DNA of 64,000 bases from Vairimorpha ceranae (Eukaryota > Microsporidia > Nosematidae), in NCBI RefSeq assembly GCF_000988165.1, contig NW_020169303.1, positions 1-64,000 of the forward strand, written 5' to 3'. Of this stretch, positions 1 to 9,379 are shown piece by piece (within the stretch, counting starts at the first letter, position 1; every line of letters begins with the position of its first letter). A model generated the notes under the pieces. It saw nothing but the letters and a program-made list of their open reading frames with translations, had not been told where the DNA came from and did no database searches. The translations under genes were made by a program, and so were the position numbers.

Positions 1-714
1 GATTCTCTACCATTATATAACCATTTAGGTAATATTATCTTAGATCGTACTGTTACAGACCTTTTAGATGTAAGTCAAGTTGTATTATATAAGTTTCCAC
101 CATTCACACCACCAATTGTAAATTATTATGAAAAGTCGCCAAAAATATTGTCATATAAAAAAAATCCTGTTGTACATGATATTGAAATAAATACTATAAG
201 AGTGTATTTTACTGATGATGTACCAGATAATCAAATATATAATAATCTTGTAAATGAAAATGGCTTAATTTTACAAAACTTTATCAATAATTTATTTTCA
301 CCGGTACTTAAAATTAATATTATTGTACAATTATTTGTATAAAATAAGAAAGAACATAAATTAAATATAAAAATTAATAGACTTAGATCTATACTACCAA
401 TGTACAGATATTACATTTTAAATGGGCCATTTAGAAAATGTCGGGTACCACTTGGATATGATCCTAAAAAAGATAAACAGAATTATAAATATTAAATTAT
501 AGACTTAAGGGCAGAAAGAACATTCTTCCATTTATTTGAAAAAGATACAATAATTAAGGAGGTAGAAAATAATCTTGAATGGTATGTTAAAGATGACAGT
601 GATATAAAGAATGGATTTTTTAAGAAAACACTTAGTTAATTAGTTTTGTATCAGAATTATCTAGAATTTGAGAAATCGAAAGAGGACAATGATTGTTTTG
701 AAATATTTGATTAG
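1..714 (+). pseudogene. Decayed TFIIIC subunit 5 (tau95/TFC1)-like gene, 5' end outside window
   Basis: One reading frame runs from the window edge to TAG at 712-714 but is broken by TAA at 340-342, 493-495 and 637-639. The part after the first stop contains GPFRKCRVPLGYDPKKDK (codons from about 424), which resembles the GPWRD...GYDPRKDP signature near the C-terminal part of TFIIIC subunit 5, a factor that recruits RNA polymerase III to tRNA genes. In that family the next residues are typically YQ..DFR. Here the frame reads KY-stop-IIDLR, so the 493 stop fits a CAA-to-TAA change. No frameshift is seen across the 714 bases, so decay would be recent. Other genes here use TAA as a normal stop, so codon reassignment is unlikely. 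The upstream piece (PPFTPPIVNYYEKSP) is compatible with the family's N-terminal domain but weaker. The family assignment is from memory of the motif. Confidence 0.5.
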
Positions 715-1374
715 ATACAGTGAAGAATATTTTCGAGGGTAGTGTTTTGATTTAAGTTGAACGAAAATTTATAAGATTATTAATTTATTAACATTTTGTT
801 TCAATTGTAGGATGTTAATGTTATGGTATATAAATTAGAGATTTAATATTTTTATTATTTAAAAACTTATGTTTTGTATTATTAACAAGTTATATTGTTT
901 TACAGTGCAAAAAAATATCAATATTATGTTATAAATCATGGATTTAATATACTACTAAAAAACTTATTTTTTTATTTTATTAACAAGTTATATTGTCTTA
1001 TAATTTAAAAAAAATATTTATGACGCCATAGTCAAATTATAAAACTATAAAAATACACTTATTTTAATATTAAATAAGTTTTTTGTAAGAATGAAGGTAA
1101 CACAAGTAAAATCTTTCGACAGTTAAGAGATGGTTTTGAAATATTTATATCAAATAATTTATAATTAATTAACACATGTTATACTCCAACAGTTATATTT
1201 ATTTCAATTTGGTTTAATTTTCACTAAATAGGATAAAAAATTATAAAAAATAGTAATTAAGAATTTTACCTCAAAATTATTAATACTTATTTTGCTACCA
1301 TTACTGCCACAGTTTTATTTTTTTGACTCACTTGTGTTTGGTTTTTCATAATAATAACAATTTATTTTTCATAA
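715..1374. other. AT-rich gene-less stretch with a two-copy direct repeat
   Basis: No plausible coding frame is seen. A diverged tandem duplication is visible: about 840-915 and 941-1013 share GATTTAATAT, an AAAAACTTAT-type block and TTAACAAGTTATATTG, with a period near 98-101 bases. Nothing else was recognised. Confidence 0.5.
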
Positions 1375-1716
1375 ATACATTTTGTAAATGAATACATCTA
1401 TGATTTCTTTACCAGAAAATATCTATCCACAATACTGAGTCAGAACTACCAAAAAAGGAAGATTTCTTATAGTGATTGCGTAGTGAAAGATTACAATAAA
1501 TTTATTGTTAATCTAAAAAGTTGTGATTTAAAACAATCAAAGATCAATGAAGATAATTTAAAAAAGATTATTAAAATTATAGAAATACAAAATACACAAA
1601 TAAAATTTATAAAAGAAGTTATTGGTAGAGATGATATTTTGTGTCCTTTGTTTAACAAGACATGTGATACTATTAATACATTTCTTGATGATGTTAAGAG
1701 TAAGTTTAACGAATAG
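1375..1716 (+). pseudogene. Open frame without any ATG, probable broken gene
   Basis: The frame is open from after TAA at 1372-1374 to TAG at 1714-1716, and its translation has no ATG codon. A GTG at 1483 is the only alternative start, which is not a usual start in microsporidia. The segment QKRKISYSDCVVKDY followed by a Lys/Ile-rich helix looks like real protein rather than random AT-rich translation. The KRK-x-SYSD stretch loosely recalls the alpha2-alpha3 junction of histone-fold proteins, but that is weak. An ATG at 1388 lies in another frame and stops at 1436-1438. A frameshift between the two frames would explain the missing start, so a decayed gene is the best reading. It sits next to another pseudogene. 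Function unknown. Confidence 0.3.
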
Positions 1717-2049
1717 TTTATAATGAAAACTAATGATTAAAAAAATATACTGTAATATTTGTAATTTAAAAGTGTAATTTTTTTAATTAAAATTTGAATG
1801 CCTACGTACATGTTAGTAAATAGGGTATTTAATTTTTGATATGACACGCAATTATCTTTAATTTGCTGCATGTTTTTTCTCTATAATTTGTTTATTAATT
1901 AAATTACAAATTAATTTTTTAATAATGCTTTCTTTTATGTCTATCAGCTACTTTATAATTTTTTTTAACAAAACTAGATCAAATATGCAAGTTTAAGCAC
2001 ACTTTTAGCTTTGGTAGTCGAGCCGCAAAATTTTGCTCTGATGCTTGAA

Positions 2050-2700
2050 GGGTACGGATTCGAGTCTCAGCAATGCAAATTGGTCAGGTAATAAATGACC
2101 GTTGCGCAACAGTTGTCATAAAATATTTTTCGTAAAATCGTATCGTAAACTTTTCTGTAGACGTCAACTGGGGGCTGTAAATTTCCTAAAAAAATGTATA
2201 TGAGGCATAGCATATTTGGATCGGTACGACAATTGCCGTATCTATAGAAGAACTTACAGATCTTATTCAAAGACTTTGAGTAAGAAACTACTTTTGAAGA
2301 CCCATTTTAGAAGGGCACAACAAGCTAGTGAAGCTCTAGCATTTTGCGTGGGATAGTGAGAGTCCATCACGGCCATTAGACCTATGCCCCCTTTGCCGAT
2401 CACAAGATCCAGTAAACCCCTGGTCTGGTAGCGCACTACCGGTTGTTGGTTCTTTGTAATATCCTTACGAGGATTAATAATATCTTCATACTAAGCAAGA
2501 CTCTTGTGGTATCTAGCACTGATAATGCGCGCATGTTGTAAGAGAAGGAGATTGAATAAGCAATAAAAATAAACAAAAAGTTATAATAATTAAGCTGAGG
2601 ATTAAATAATTATTAATAACTATGATGTGTATGTCTAATCCTAAAAAGTTATCTGTGCTCAAAAATAATATGACGAATTGATGTTTTTGCAATAAAAATT
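2050..2700 (+). repeat. Dispersed GC-richer element, copy 1
   Basis: This stretch is visibly richer in G+C than its surroundings and matches, in opposite orientation, the sequence near 55750-56390. Shared landmarks in order are CGTATCGTAAAC, TAAGAAA, TGAAGACCC, TTTTGCGTGGGAT, a hairpin, ATCCTTA, CTTGTGGTAT, AGATTGA and ATTAAGCTGAG. The 3' tail (2589-2695) also matches 9992-10094. Translations of copies 1 and 2 align in patches (for example ESITAIR against ESITVIR) with stops and frameshifts, which suggests a dead coding element. Just upstream, 1994-2070 has tRNA-like A-box (GGTAGTCGAGC) and B-box (GGATTCGAGTCTC) sequences, but the T-stem does not pair, so it is not a working tRNA. Element class unknown. 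Confidence 0.6.
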
Positions 2701-3085
2701 TATCAATTAATAATTAAATTATTATTAAACATCTATAATTATATTTTTATTAAATTTTTAACAAAAATCGCATTTATTTATAATTTGATTTAAATTTTAT
2801 GTAAAGTTTGTTACCACTACAAATAAATATAAATAACCTGTTATTGTGTCATATATATTGTTCGTCACAAATTGATGATACAACTGCTGTAAATATCAGA
2901 CCGTTAGAACAATTGACTAATAAAAAGATTGGTCCTTTTTTGTAATTGCTTAATCGAAATAATTTTAACATAAAAACGTATTATTCAAGAAAACGATATA
3001 ACTTATTTATTCCAGTTTATTAACAAAAAAAATGTATTTCTAGCTTTTTTATAAAATTAAAAGTTTATTTAAATATCGCAAGATA
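2701..3085. other. AT-rich intergenic stretch
   Basis: Lies between the dispersed element and the 3' end of the zinc-finger gene. No coding frame, RNA gene or clear repeat was recognised. Confidence 0.4.
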
Positions 3086-3571
3086 CTATGAAATATTATG
3101 GAAGGTTTTTAAATGGTATTTTAATCCATTATTATTTTTATATTTTCTACCACATCCTTGAATATTGCATACATAAGGTTTATGAACATTCAACTTCTCT
3201 TTCGAATGTCCCTCCTTCATATGATATTTCAATCCAAAGGCAGATGTATATTGTCTGTTACAATTGTCTAAAGTACATTTATAAATTCTTTTATCAGACA
3301 TATCTGTCTTTTTACAATCTTTATAAAAATACTTGTCTAAATTCTCTTCTTTCCAATTGTGATTGTAAGGGTTTCTAGTTAAAAACTGTTTTTTATCCAA
3401 ATCCATTATTCGTTTTCTAAAATATAGATTTCTAAAAGGAACATAAGATTTATCGTCATTTCTATAAAATTCAATACAATTTTCAGATTCTTTGCTGTTA
3501 TAAAAGTCTATTTCTGGGTAGTTCTTTTCTAAATATTCATCGAAAAGCTTCTTTATACGATGATAAGTCAT
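3086..3571 (-). CDS. Two-finger C2H2 zinc-finger protein, SFP1-like C-terminus
   Basis: A 161-residue protein with two C2H2 fingers at its C-terminus. Ligands are C99, C104, H117, H122 and C135, C140, H153, H158 (C-x4-C-x12-H-x4-H in both). The repeated GLKYH and the second finger KPYVCNIQGCGRKYKNNNG resemble the paired fingers of fungal SFP1, a regulator of ribosomal-protein genes, so a nuclear DNA-binding role is likely. That the targets match SFP1's is only inference. The N-terminal 95 residues are charged and contain no domain I recognise. The start is ATG at 3569-3571, preceded on the coding strand by a CCC 8 bases upstream (AACCCATAATAGA), which supports it. Confidence 0.75.
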   Translation of the reverse strand: MTYHRIKKLFDEYLEKNYPEIDFYNSKESENCIEFYRNDDKSYVPFRNLYFRKRIMDLDKKQFLTRNPYNHNWKEENLDKYFYKDCKKTDMSDKRIYKCTLDNCNRQYTSAFGLKYHMKEGHSKEKLNVHKPYVCNIQGCGRKYKNNNGLKYHLKTFHNIS

Positions 3572-4109
3572 TCTATTATGGGTTTAATAAAAAGAAAATT
3601 CCAGTTAACGCAATGATCAAATCATCTATATTAATATGTTTTAATAAATAATAATTATATTTTTTAAAATATAAATACTCAACTTAATTATAAAAATTAA
3701 TTTATTTAACAACAAATTAATAAAAATCAAAAGATGTGTCAAATAAAAACTGAAATAGTACTTATTTATGTTTAAAAACACTTTTTTGGATTTAATCCAA
3801 AAAATATAAAAATAATTATTAATTAAATCCGCTCTTTTTGGTTAATTACTTCGATTTAATAAGTAAGATTCATGATCTAAAAATAGTAAATTAACTTTTC
3901 ATAATTTTAACACTTTTTTTATATTTGGATTATTTTTATGCAAAAAATAAATATATTTTCTTTTTATTGTAGATTATAAATAAAATTCTAATTTTATACA
4001 AATTTAATATAATTTCTTTTTTATGTTTAAATTTAATATAATTTCTTTAAAATATAACACTAAAATATTTCCTATGCTACAATACTAATATATTACTTAT
4101 GATACAATA
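3572..4109. other. AT-rich intergenic region with small repeats
   Basis: No gene is supported. It holds a near-perfect palindrome at 3782-3804, a 20-bp direct repeat at about 4000 and 4029, and a second pair near 4073 and 4098 that runs into the 3' end of the lipase gene. These are listed separately. Confidence 0.5.
3782..3804. repeat. Perfect palindrome, 11-bp arms with one central base
   Basis: TTTTTTGGATT and its exact complement AATCCAAAAAA flank a single T. It lies about 210 bases upstream of the zinc-finger gene start on the minus strand. It could be a factor-binding site or a hairpin; nothing else supports a function. Confidence 0.6.
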
Positions 4110-4122
4110 TTAATATATTCTA
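4000..4122. repeat. Two adjacent short tandem duplications
   Basis: AAATTTAATATAATTTCTTT occurs at about 4000-4019 and again at 4029-4048. A second pair, TATGCTACAATACTAATATA (from 4073) and TATGATACAATATTAATATA (from 4098), has a 25-base period. The second copy overlaps the last codons and stop of the lipase gene (ends 4110), so the gene's 3' end was probably set by this duplication. Confidence 0.6.
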
Positions 4123-4838
4123 TTCTTGGTATGTTTTTTTGATAATGCCAACTTTCTAAAATAACTTAGTAAAACACTGCTATTGTGGAAAACAACACTC
4201 TTTATATTTGGTGTAATTTTAAGACAGTAAACTTTTCCATTATGTCTACTTGTATCTACCGAATATCCTAATAAATTACATAATTTATCACATTTACCAG
4301 TAAAGATGGTGTCATTACACATCCCATAATGTGTTATGGCACCATTTTCATTATTTAATTGTAGAATTTTAGAAATATAAAACTCTCCAGGAGAGGCAAA
4401 AGTAATACACTGTAAATTGTATATAAGACTTAACAAACTTGCTAATGCCCCACCGAGACTATGCCCAGTTAATATTATTTCTTTATTAGGATACAAATAT
4501 TGTATTGCTACAATTATTCTTTGTAATTTATGCAAATATCCTAGTTTATCAAATTTTACTTTTTTAGAATATTCGCATCGAAAAGAAGATGTTTTACATT
4601 TATTAAAGAGTACATTAACCATCTTCTTATCTTTTAAAGATGTTTCTCCGAGCTCATATCCTAAAATATTAAGGGAAGTGCCTTTTATAGCAAGTACTAA
4701 CTTATTTTTATAGCCAAATAATTTACATCTTACACCTTCTTCTTTATAACCAAATTTATAAATTAAACTAGGTAAATCATCTACATGATACGTGTTTATT
4801 GACATTTCTAGTAAATGTATTAAGAAATTAATATCCAT
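4110..4838 (-). CDS. Class 3 lipase, ATG15-like
   Basis: A 242-residue alpha/beta hydrolase of the lipase-3 family. The nucleophile elbow TGHSLGGA puts the catalytic serine near residue 127. Downstream come ITFASPGE and then HYGMCNDTIFTGKC...LGYSVDTSRHNG, which parallels the H-x-G-x3-DPI-x2-G-x-C...GY-x2-E-T-x-C-H-x-G segment of ATG15, the lipase that breaks down autophagic bodies. The Asp in NDT and the His in RHNG are the likely remaining triad members. The N-terminal transmembrane anchor of fungal ATG15 is not obvious, and the protein is about half the fungal length. In microsporidia such lipases may act on host or vesicle lipids, which is inference. The start lacks the CCC motif common in this window. 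A second, unrelated-length lipase lies at 45805-47865. Confidence 0.75.
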   Translation of the reverse strand: MDINFLIHLLEMSINTYHVDDLPSLIYKFGYKEEGVRCKLFGYKNKLVLAIKGTSLNILGYELGETSLKDKKMVNVLFNKCKTSSFRCEYSKKVKFDKLGYLHKLQRIIVAIQYLYPNKEIILTGHSLGGALASLLSLIYNLQCITFASPGEFYISKILQLNNENGAITHYGMCNDTIFTGKCDKLCNLLGYSVDTSRHNGKVYCLKITPNIKSVVFHNSSVLLSYFRKLALSKKHTKNRIY

Positions 4839-4910
4839 AAATTTAATTAAAATAAATTAATTTTTTTCAATATAAATTAATGTTAGAAAATTATGATTTA
4901 AAACATTATT

Positions 4911-7154
4911 TTACAAATTATCTATAATGTCAAATATTTCATTCTTTTCTTGTAATGTACAATCTTTAATTTTGTTAATAAATCTTACTAGAATCTCATG
5001 GTCACCTAAAAAGAGGCTGCCAGATGTAAATTCAATGATATTGAAATTTAAATATAAAACAAAATATTTAAGACATAAATCATTTTCATCAACAAAAAAG
5101 TTTTCGATTGTTATTTTTTCTTTTTTAAAAATATTTTTTAAAAAATATTCATCGTAAATATTCCTGTAAGCTTTATATTCTTTTATTCTTAAATTAAAAA
5201 TATTAAGAATATTATTGCGTATTAAATCTGAATATATTTGTAAATTATCGTCGTATCTATGGAAAACTACAAGTCGAGGAATAGTTTCTTCTTTAAGTAA
5301 AATTTTTTCGAAGGTAGATTTTACTAACAATTTGGATGTTTGAATTTTTATACTTTGATCTTTTTGTTGTAAAAACTTATACAATACATTTTTATTATCT
5401 AAAATTAATTTATAATAAAAACTCATTAATCTATCATCTAAATTCTTATCCAATAAGTTTGTAAGAAAATTTAAAAATTCCAGTAAATTATATTTTATAT
5501 TTGGATTTTCATAGATATCACTATTAAGCAATTCTTTAAGTTTATGTGCATAAACAATTCCAAGTTCTAAATTATATTGTAAAATATATATAAGTGATCT
5601 AAATTTGTTTGTTGACCAAACAAATTCGTTAAAATATTTTATAAAATCAGGATGATTCATGGAAGCATATATAACTAAATAGTAATCACTCTTAAAATTT
5701 TCTTTATGTATAAGATAGTTAATTTTATAAAAAAATAATCCTATTGACTTTGTATATGGACTCTGTAATATTAGACCTTTAAATTTGTCAATCAGTTTTT
5801 GTTTAATTTGCAGCTTGAGATTTTGATAAATATTGTTTAAAATCTCAATTAGTTTTATATTACGCAATATATTTTCACTATCTTCTAAAATCAATGATGC
5901 AATAAACTCTTCATCGATTTTATTAGGATAATATTTAGAATAATGAAGTACTAAATCTAATGTATAGATATCAGATATTACAATTTTATCTATTTTTATA
6001 AATTTTATAACACTTTTGTTGTTAAAACTGTAAAAAACTTTTGCAAACAATGGTAGATCATTAATGCGAATATCCAAATCATGTAAATGTTTAGAATTTT
6101 TAACTTCTAAAATTCTTTTATAAACTACTGCATTATCTAAGTTATTTAAGTATCTTAAAATAATAATAATTTTATCATTTTGTTCACAATTATCTAAAAT
6201 AGTTACCAAATATTCATTTTTAAAAATACTTAACAACAATATTGATACTTCATATATTTTTAGAGATTTATCGTCAAGCAATTTTTTACAAATTTTAAAA
6301 ACCTTTTTCTTATTAAATATAATATTTTCTAAATTTGTTTTTAGTAAAAATCCAGCTATTTGATACCTTTTAGTATTTTTTCTATTTAACATCTTAGTGA
6401 GTAAATAATTAAAAATTTGTTTAACATACTTTTTGTCAATTTCTATATTTTTATCTGCTAATTTATTAAGTAAAAAATTTAAAGCATTAAAAATTAGTAC
6501 TATTCCTTTTTCAACTTCTTCTAAATCTGAATTTTTTAAATAATAACTTATAAAAGCGTAAACAAAATCTAAATTGTCTATAGCTAGCATTTTGTTTATA
6601 CACTTTTCAAATTTATCTATTCTGTTATCTTTAAATAACAATGGAAATAAATCTTCTTTTTTGCTACTTCGAAAAAAATCAATAATAAATTTTACCTTAA
6701 CTTCTTTAAAATTTGTAATATAAGGTAAATCATAAATAAATATTTCTTCAAAATAGTTTTTATCTATACGTATAAGGATTTCATAAGCATACGCTTTAAT
6801 TCCTATTTCTACTTTTGTTTTTTTATACATTAATTTTATTAAAAAAATACATATCAATCTGGTATTTAAATGATGTAGGTTAAATTTTTGAAGCTGGTCT
6901 ATATTTTTTAAAATCTTATAAATTATTTGGCCACTTATTGGCTTTTCAAAAACATAATTACGCAAGGTCTCTTCTAATTCTTCAAGTGTCTTAATATTAA
7001 AATCTTCTAGTAAAGTAGTTGTAAGTTGAAAAATCTTATCAACATGTATGTTAGAATCACTATTCAAAGCTAAAATTGAAAAATTATTTTGTTGAACACT
7101 TTTTTTAAATTTACATTCCATTTCATCTGGATTTTTTTCACTTTCCTGTTTCAT
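4911..7154 (-). CDS. Large alpha-helical protein, unknown (HEAT/ARM-like)
   Basis: A 747-residue protein rich in Leu, Ile, Lys and Asn, made of repeated amphipathic helices of about 35-40 residues. There is no signal peptide, transmembrane segment or recognisable catalytic motif. The pattern fits an alpha-solenoid scaffold (condensin, cohesin-loader, importin or nucleoporin type), but I could not pick a family. An ATG at 7185-7187 is also in frame and would add 11 residues (MSEIVKRKKTL). I prefer the ATG at 7152-7154 because ACCCTC lies directly before it, as at many starts here. The 3' end is 72 bases from the lipase start, and the CDC25 gene is just upstream on the same strand. Confidence 0.7.
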   Translation of the reverse strand: MKQESEKNPDEMECKFKKSVQQNNFSILALNSDSNIHVDKIFQLTTTLLEDFNIKTLEELEETLRNYVFEKPISGQIIYKILKNIDQLQKFNLHHLNTRLICIFLIKLMYKKTKVEIGIKAYAYEILIRIDKNYFEEIFIYDLPYITNFKEVKVKFIIDFFRSSKKEDLFPLLFKDNRIDKFEKCINKMLAIDNLDFVYAFISYYLKNSDLEEVEKGIVLIFNALNFLLNKLADKNIEIDKKYVKQIFNYLLTKMLNRKNTKRYQIAGFLLKTNLENIIFNKKKVFKICKKLLDDKSLKIYEVSILLLSIFKNEYLVTILDNCEQNDKIIIILRYLNNLDNAVVYKRILEVKNSKHLHDLDIRINDLPLFAKVFYSFNNKSVIKFIKIDKIVISDIYTLDLVLHYSKYYPNKIDEEFIASLILEDSENILRNIKLIEILNNIYQNLKLQIKQKLIDKFKGLILQSPYTKSIGLFFYKINYLIHKENFKSDYYLVIYASMNHPDFIKYFNEFVWSTNKFRSLIYILQYNLELGIVYAHKLKELLNSDIYENPNIKYNLLEFLNFLTNLLDKNLDDRLMSFYYKLILDNKNVLYKFLQQKDQSIKIQTSKLLVKSTFEKILLKEETIPRLVVFHRYDDNLQIYSDLIRNNILNIFNLRIKEYKAYRNIYDEYFLKNIFKKEKITIENFFVDENDLCLKYFVLYLNFNIIEFTSGSLFLGDHEILVRFINKIKDCTLQEKNEIFDIIDNL

Positions 7155-7235
7155 GAGGGTTTTTTTTCTTTTAACTATTTCACTCATTTAAATTATGCAC
7201 AAAAACTTTTTAAAAGTGAAAAAAACTCTAACAAT

Positions 7236-7970
7236 TTATTTACTATATCTATGCCTACCCTCTTCCATAGTAATATAATTTTTAGGAAAACACATCTCTT
7301 TATATTTTATGAAAAATTCTTTATAGCCTCCTTGTAGTATATAAATTTCAGGAAGCGTAAGTTTAGGATAAATGTTTGATTTTCTGTCTAAATTTCTTAT
7401 GTAATGTGCTAGTTTTGGTGCTCTAACTGATGAAAATTCACAATGAAATATTAAAACTTTTGGGTTTTTAAAAAGAGCTTTAGCTTTTTGAGTATTATTT
7501 ATATTTACAGCACTTTTAATATGTCCCCCCTCATATTCATATGAAAATCTACAATCTATAATTGTATAATCTATATTATATTTACCATTAAGTAAGTCAT
7601 TTAAAACATCAGCAGATATTCGTTGTATGCTGTCCGATCGACCTATTCCAAGTGTAGGTAAAGAAAAAAATTCTCCATTAGGAGAGTCTTTATAAAAATT
7701 TATATTGTATTCTCGATTGATAAGTGGCAATGACAAGGCTTTCTTGTAGCAAGAATTATAATGAAATAACCAGTTCTTTTCTTTTTTATTGTTAAATTTA
7801 GGCTTATTTTCATTGAAGGGGTCATATTCTATTCCACAATTAATAACTTCATCGCTCGAAAATTCATAAGAATTTACGAAAGGCTTTTCATTGTATACAT
7901 CTCTATTATCGAAATGAATGTCATTTTCACTTGATATTATATTAGAGCTGTTTGTATTACCAGAGACCAT
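7236..7970 (-). CDS. CDC25: CDC25-type (M-phase inducer) phosphatase
   Basis: A 244-residue protein whose C-terminal half is a rhodanese-fold CDC25 catalytic domain. IIDCRFSYEYEGGHIKSAVN matches the family's DCR-x-YEY-x-GGHI-x-AVN signature. The loop HCEFSSVRAPKLA is the Cys-x5-Arg active site, with Cys near residue 177 and Arg near 183. These enzymes remove inhibitory phosphates from cyclin-dependent kinases and drive entry into mitosis. The N-terminal 100 residues are short and Ser/Asn-rich compared with several hundred regulatory residues in yeast or animal CDC25, so regulation is probably reduced. The start is ATG at 7968-7970 with CACCCTAA immediately upstream. Confidence 0.92.
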   Translation of the reverse strand: MVSGNTNSSNIISSENDIHFDNRDVYNEKPFVNSYEFSSDEVINCGIEYDPFNENKPKFNNKKEKNWLFHYNSCYKKALSLPLINREYNINFYKDSPNGEFFSLPTLGIGRSDSIQRISADVLNDLLNGKYNIDYTIIDCRFSYEYEGGHIKSAVNINNTQKAKALFKNPKVLIFHCEFSSVRAPKLAHYIRNLDRKSNIYPKLTLPEIYILQGGYKEFFIKYKEMCFPKNYITMEEGRHRYSK

Positions 7971-9171
7971 TTAGGGTGTTGAGTTTTAGTATTTATACCA
8001 AAAAAATTTTACAATTGTTTATTAAATCACAAGAAATGTAAATAAAAACTTAAATAAACAAAAAATTGGTTTATTTTGTTTATTTATGTATCAATTCTAT
8101 TCTAAATTTATTTTAACTAAATGCTATATAATAATTAAAAAAAAGAATATCATAATCTAATTAAAAGCCTTAAATAGTAATTGCTTATTAAAACAATTTA
8201 TCAAGATAAATATAAAAACATCTCTATTTTATGTTCAGTTGAACGAATTTGCAAAATATTATTTAATAACATTAAAATGTTGTGAGATATTTGACAGCAA
8301 AACAACATATTCAATAAAATTATTTAAAACTTCAAATCACAAAAAAGTCCTTAAAGAATAATGTGATTTTTACTAAATGTTATTGTTTTTGTTGCCATGT
8401 TCGCGTTCAACCATTTAATCCTTACGTTTCTTTAGGTATATGTACTAAAGGTTTCAAAACACACCAATTAGGAAAGTAAGATGTGATTTCTCTGATATTG
8501 TAATTTATATACCAGCAGTTTTAATTAATTAGTTGATCTATTTTTTATTCTAGCTATCATAATAAAAATTGGACTGTCTTTTAAAGTAAAAAATTGTTTT
8601 GAGATTATAAAAATAAAAGCGAAATTTATTTCATTCAAAATTATTAGCCTATATATTGTATGTAAATATAAAATAAATAACACATATTACTGTTTATAAT
8701 CTAAATATTACAATAGATATGACAACTTAGAGGATATTTTTATACTTTAAGAATGTTGTGCCATAGTTTAATGATACTAGTATAAATACTAGATCTAAAA
8801 TAAAAAGATATTTCAAGCATTATGTCCTTAATTTCAAGCATGACAGCATATGAAAAAAAGATGCGGTCTAGGATATATTATATGCCATGAATAAGAAAAT
8901 ATGACTTAAACATATTAATTTTATAAATATCAAAAAGATACTAAATTTATCATTTATGTTAAAATGTTTATTGCTCTATTACTGTATTTTTTTGTACCAT
9001 ATAACTATTAGTAATATAAATATGACCTGGACAAGCGTAGTGATTAAGTAGTACAATCTTTATAAAAAAAAGAATTAGATATTTAATTTAAACTAAGTAT
9101 CTAATAATGCCCTGAAATGGCTTTTGAGAGTCTGATTCAAGAAATGGTTTACTATTCTTTGCGGATGTAGA
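7971..9171. other. Gene-poor AT-rich region
   Basis: No intact gene. Around 8390-8470 a frame reads VQPFNPYVSLGICTKGF before stopping, which may be a fragment of an old coding sequence, but it has no recognised relative. The rest shows nothing beyond AT-rich low-complexity sequence. Confidence 0.4.
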
Positions 9172-9172
9172 T

Positions 9173-9379
9173 ATGGAAGATAAAGATCTAAAGATAAGAA
9201 GAAAAGAAGTGTCCTTAAAGGCCCCCTTTCTGTTAAAAAGATCAAAATTAGAAAGATATTTTCTAAATAAATCGACACTGAAAAACAAGTTGAATAAAAG
9301 ATTAACTAACAAATTACAGTGTAATTTAAATTATTTATCTGCAGAACATAGATTTTCTGTAATGTTTTTTTTTATATAG
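9173..9379 (+). CDS. Short hypothetical frame, doubtful
   Basis: A 68-residue frame starting at an ATG, lysine/leucine-rich (KAPFLLKRSKLERYFLNKS). No CCC motif lies before it, it has no recognised relative, and it sits in a 2.4-kb gene-poor region. It could equally be part of a dead element or chance. Function unknown. Confidence 0.15.
   Translation: MEDKDLKIRRKEVSLKAPFLLKRSKLERYFLNKSTLKNKLNKRLTNKLQCNLNYLSAEHRFSVMFFFI

Noticed and set aside
1..714. Stop-codon reassignment or programmed readthrough
   Set aside because: Other genes in the window terminate normally at TAA, including ribosomal proteins, so the stops are better explained by decay.
1990..2075. tRNA gene
   Set aside because: A/B-box-like sequences are present, but T-stem and acceptor stem do not pair, so no tRNA is called.
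2067..2270. Minus-strand 67-codon frame in element copy 1
   Set aside because: It is not maintained in copy 2, where the corresponding frame has stops; the patchy alignments support the plus-strand direction of the element more.
3088..3378. Plus-strand 96-codon frame over the zinc-finger gene
   Set aside because: It is antisense to a coding sequence with clear C2H2 fingers and is a shadow.
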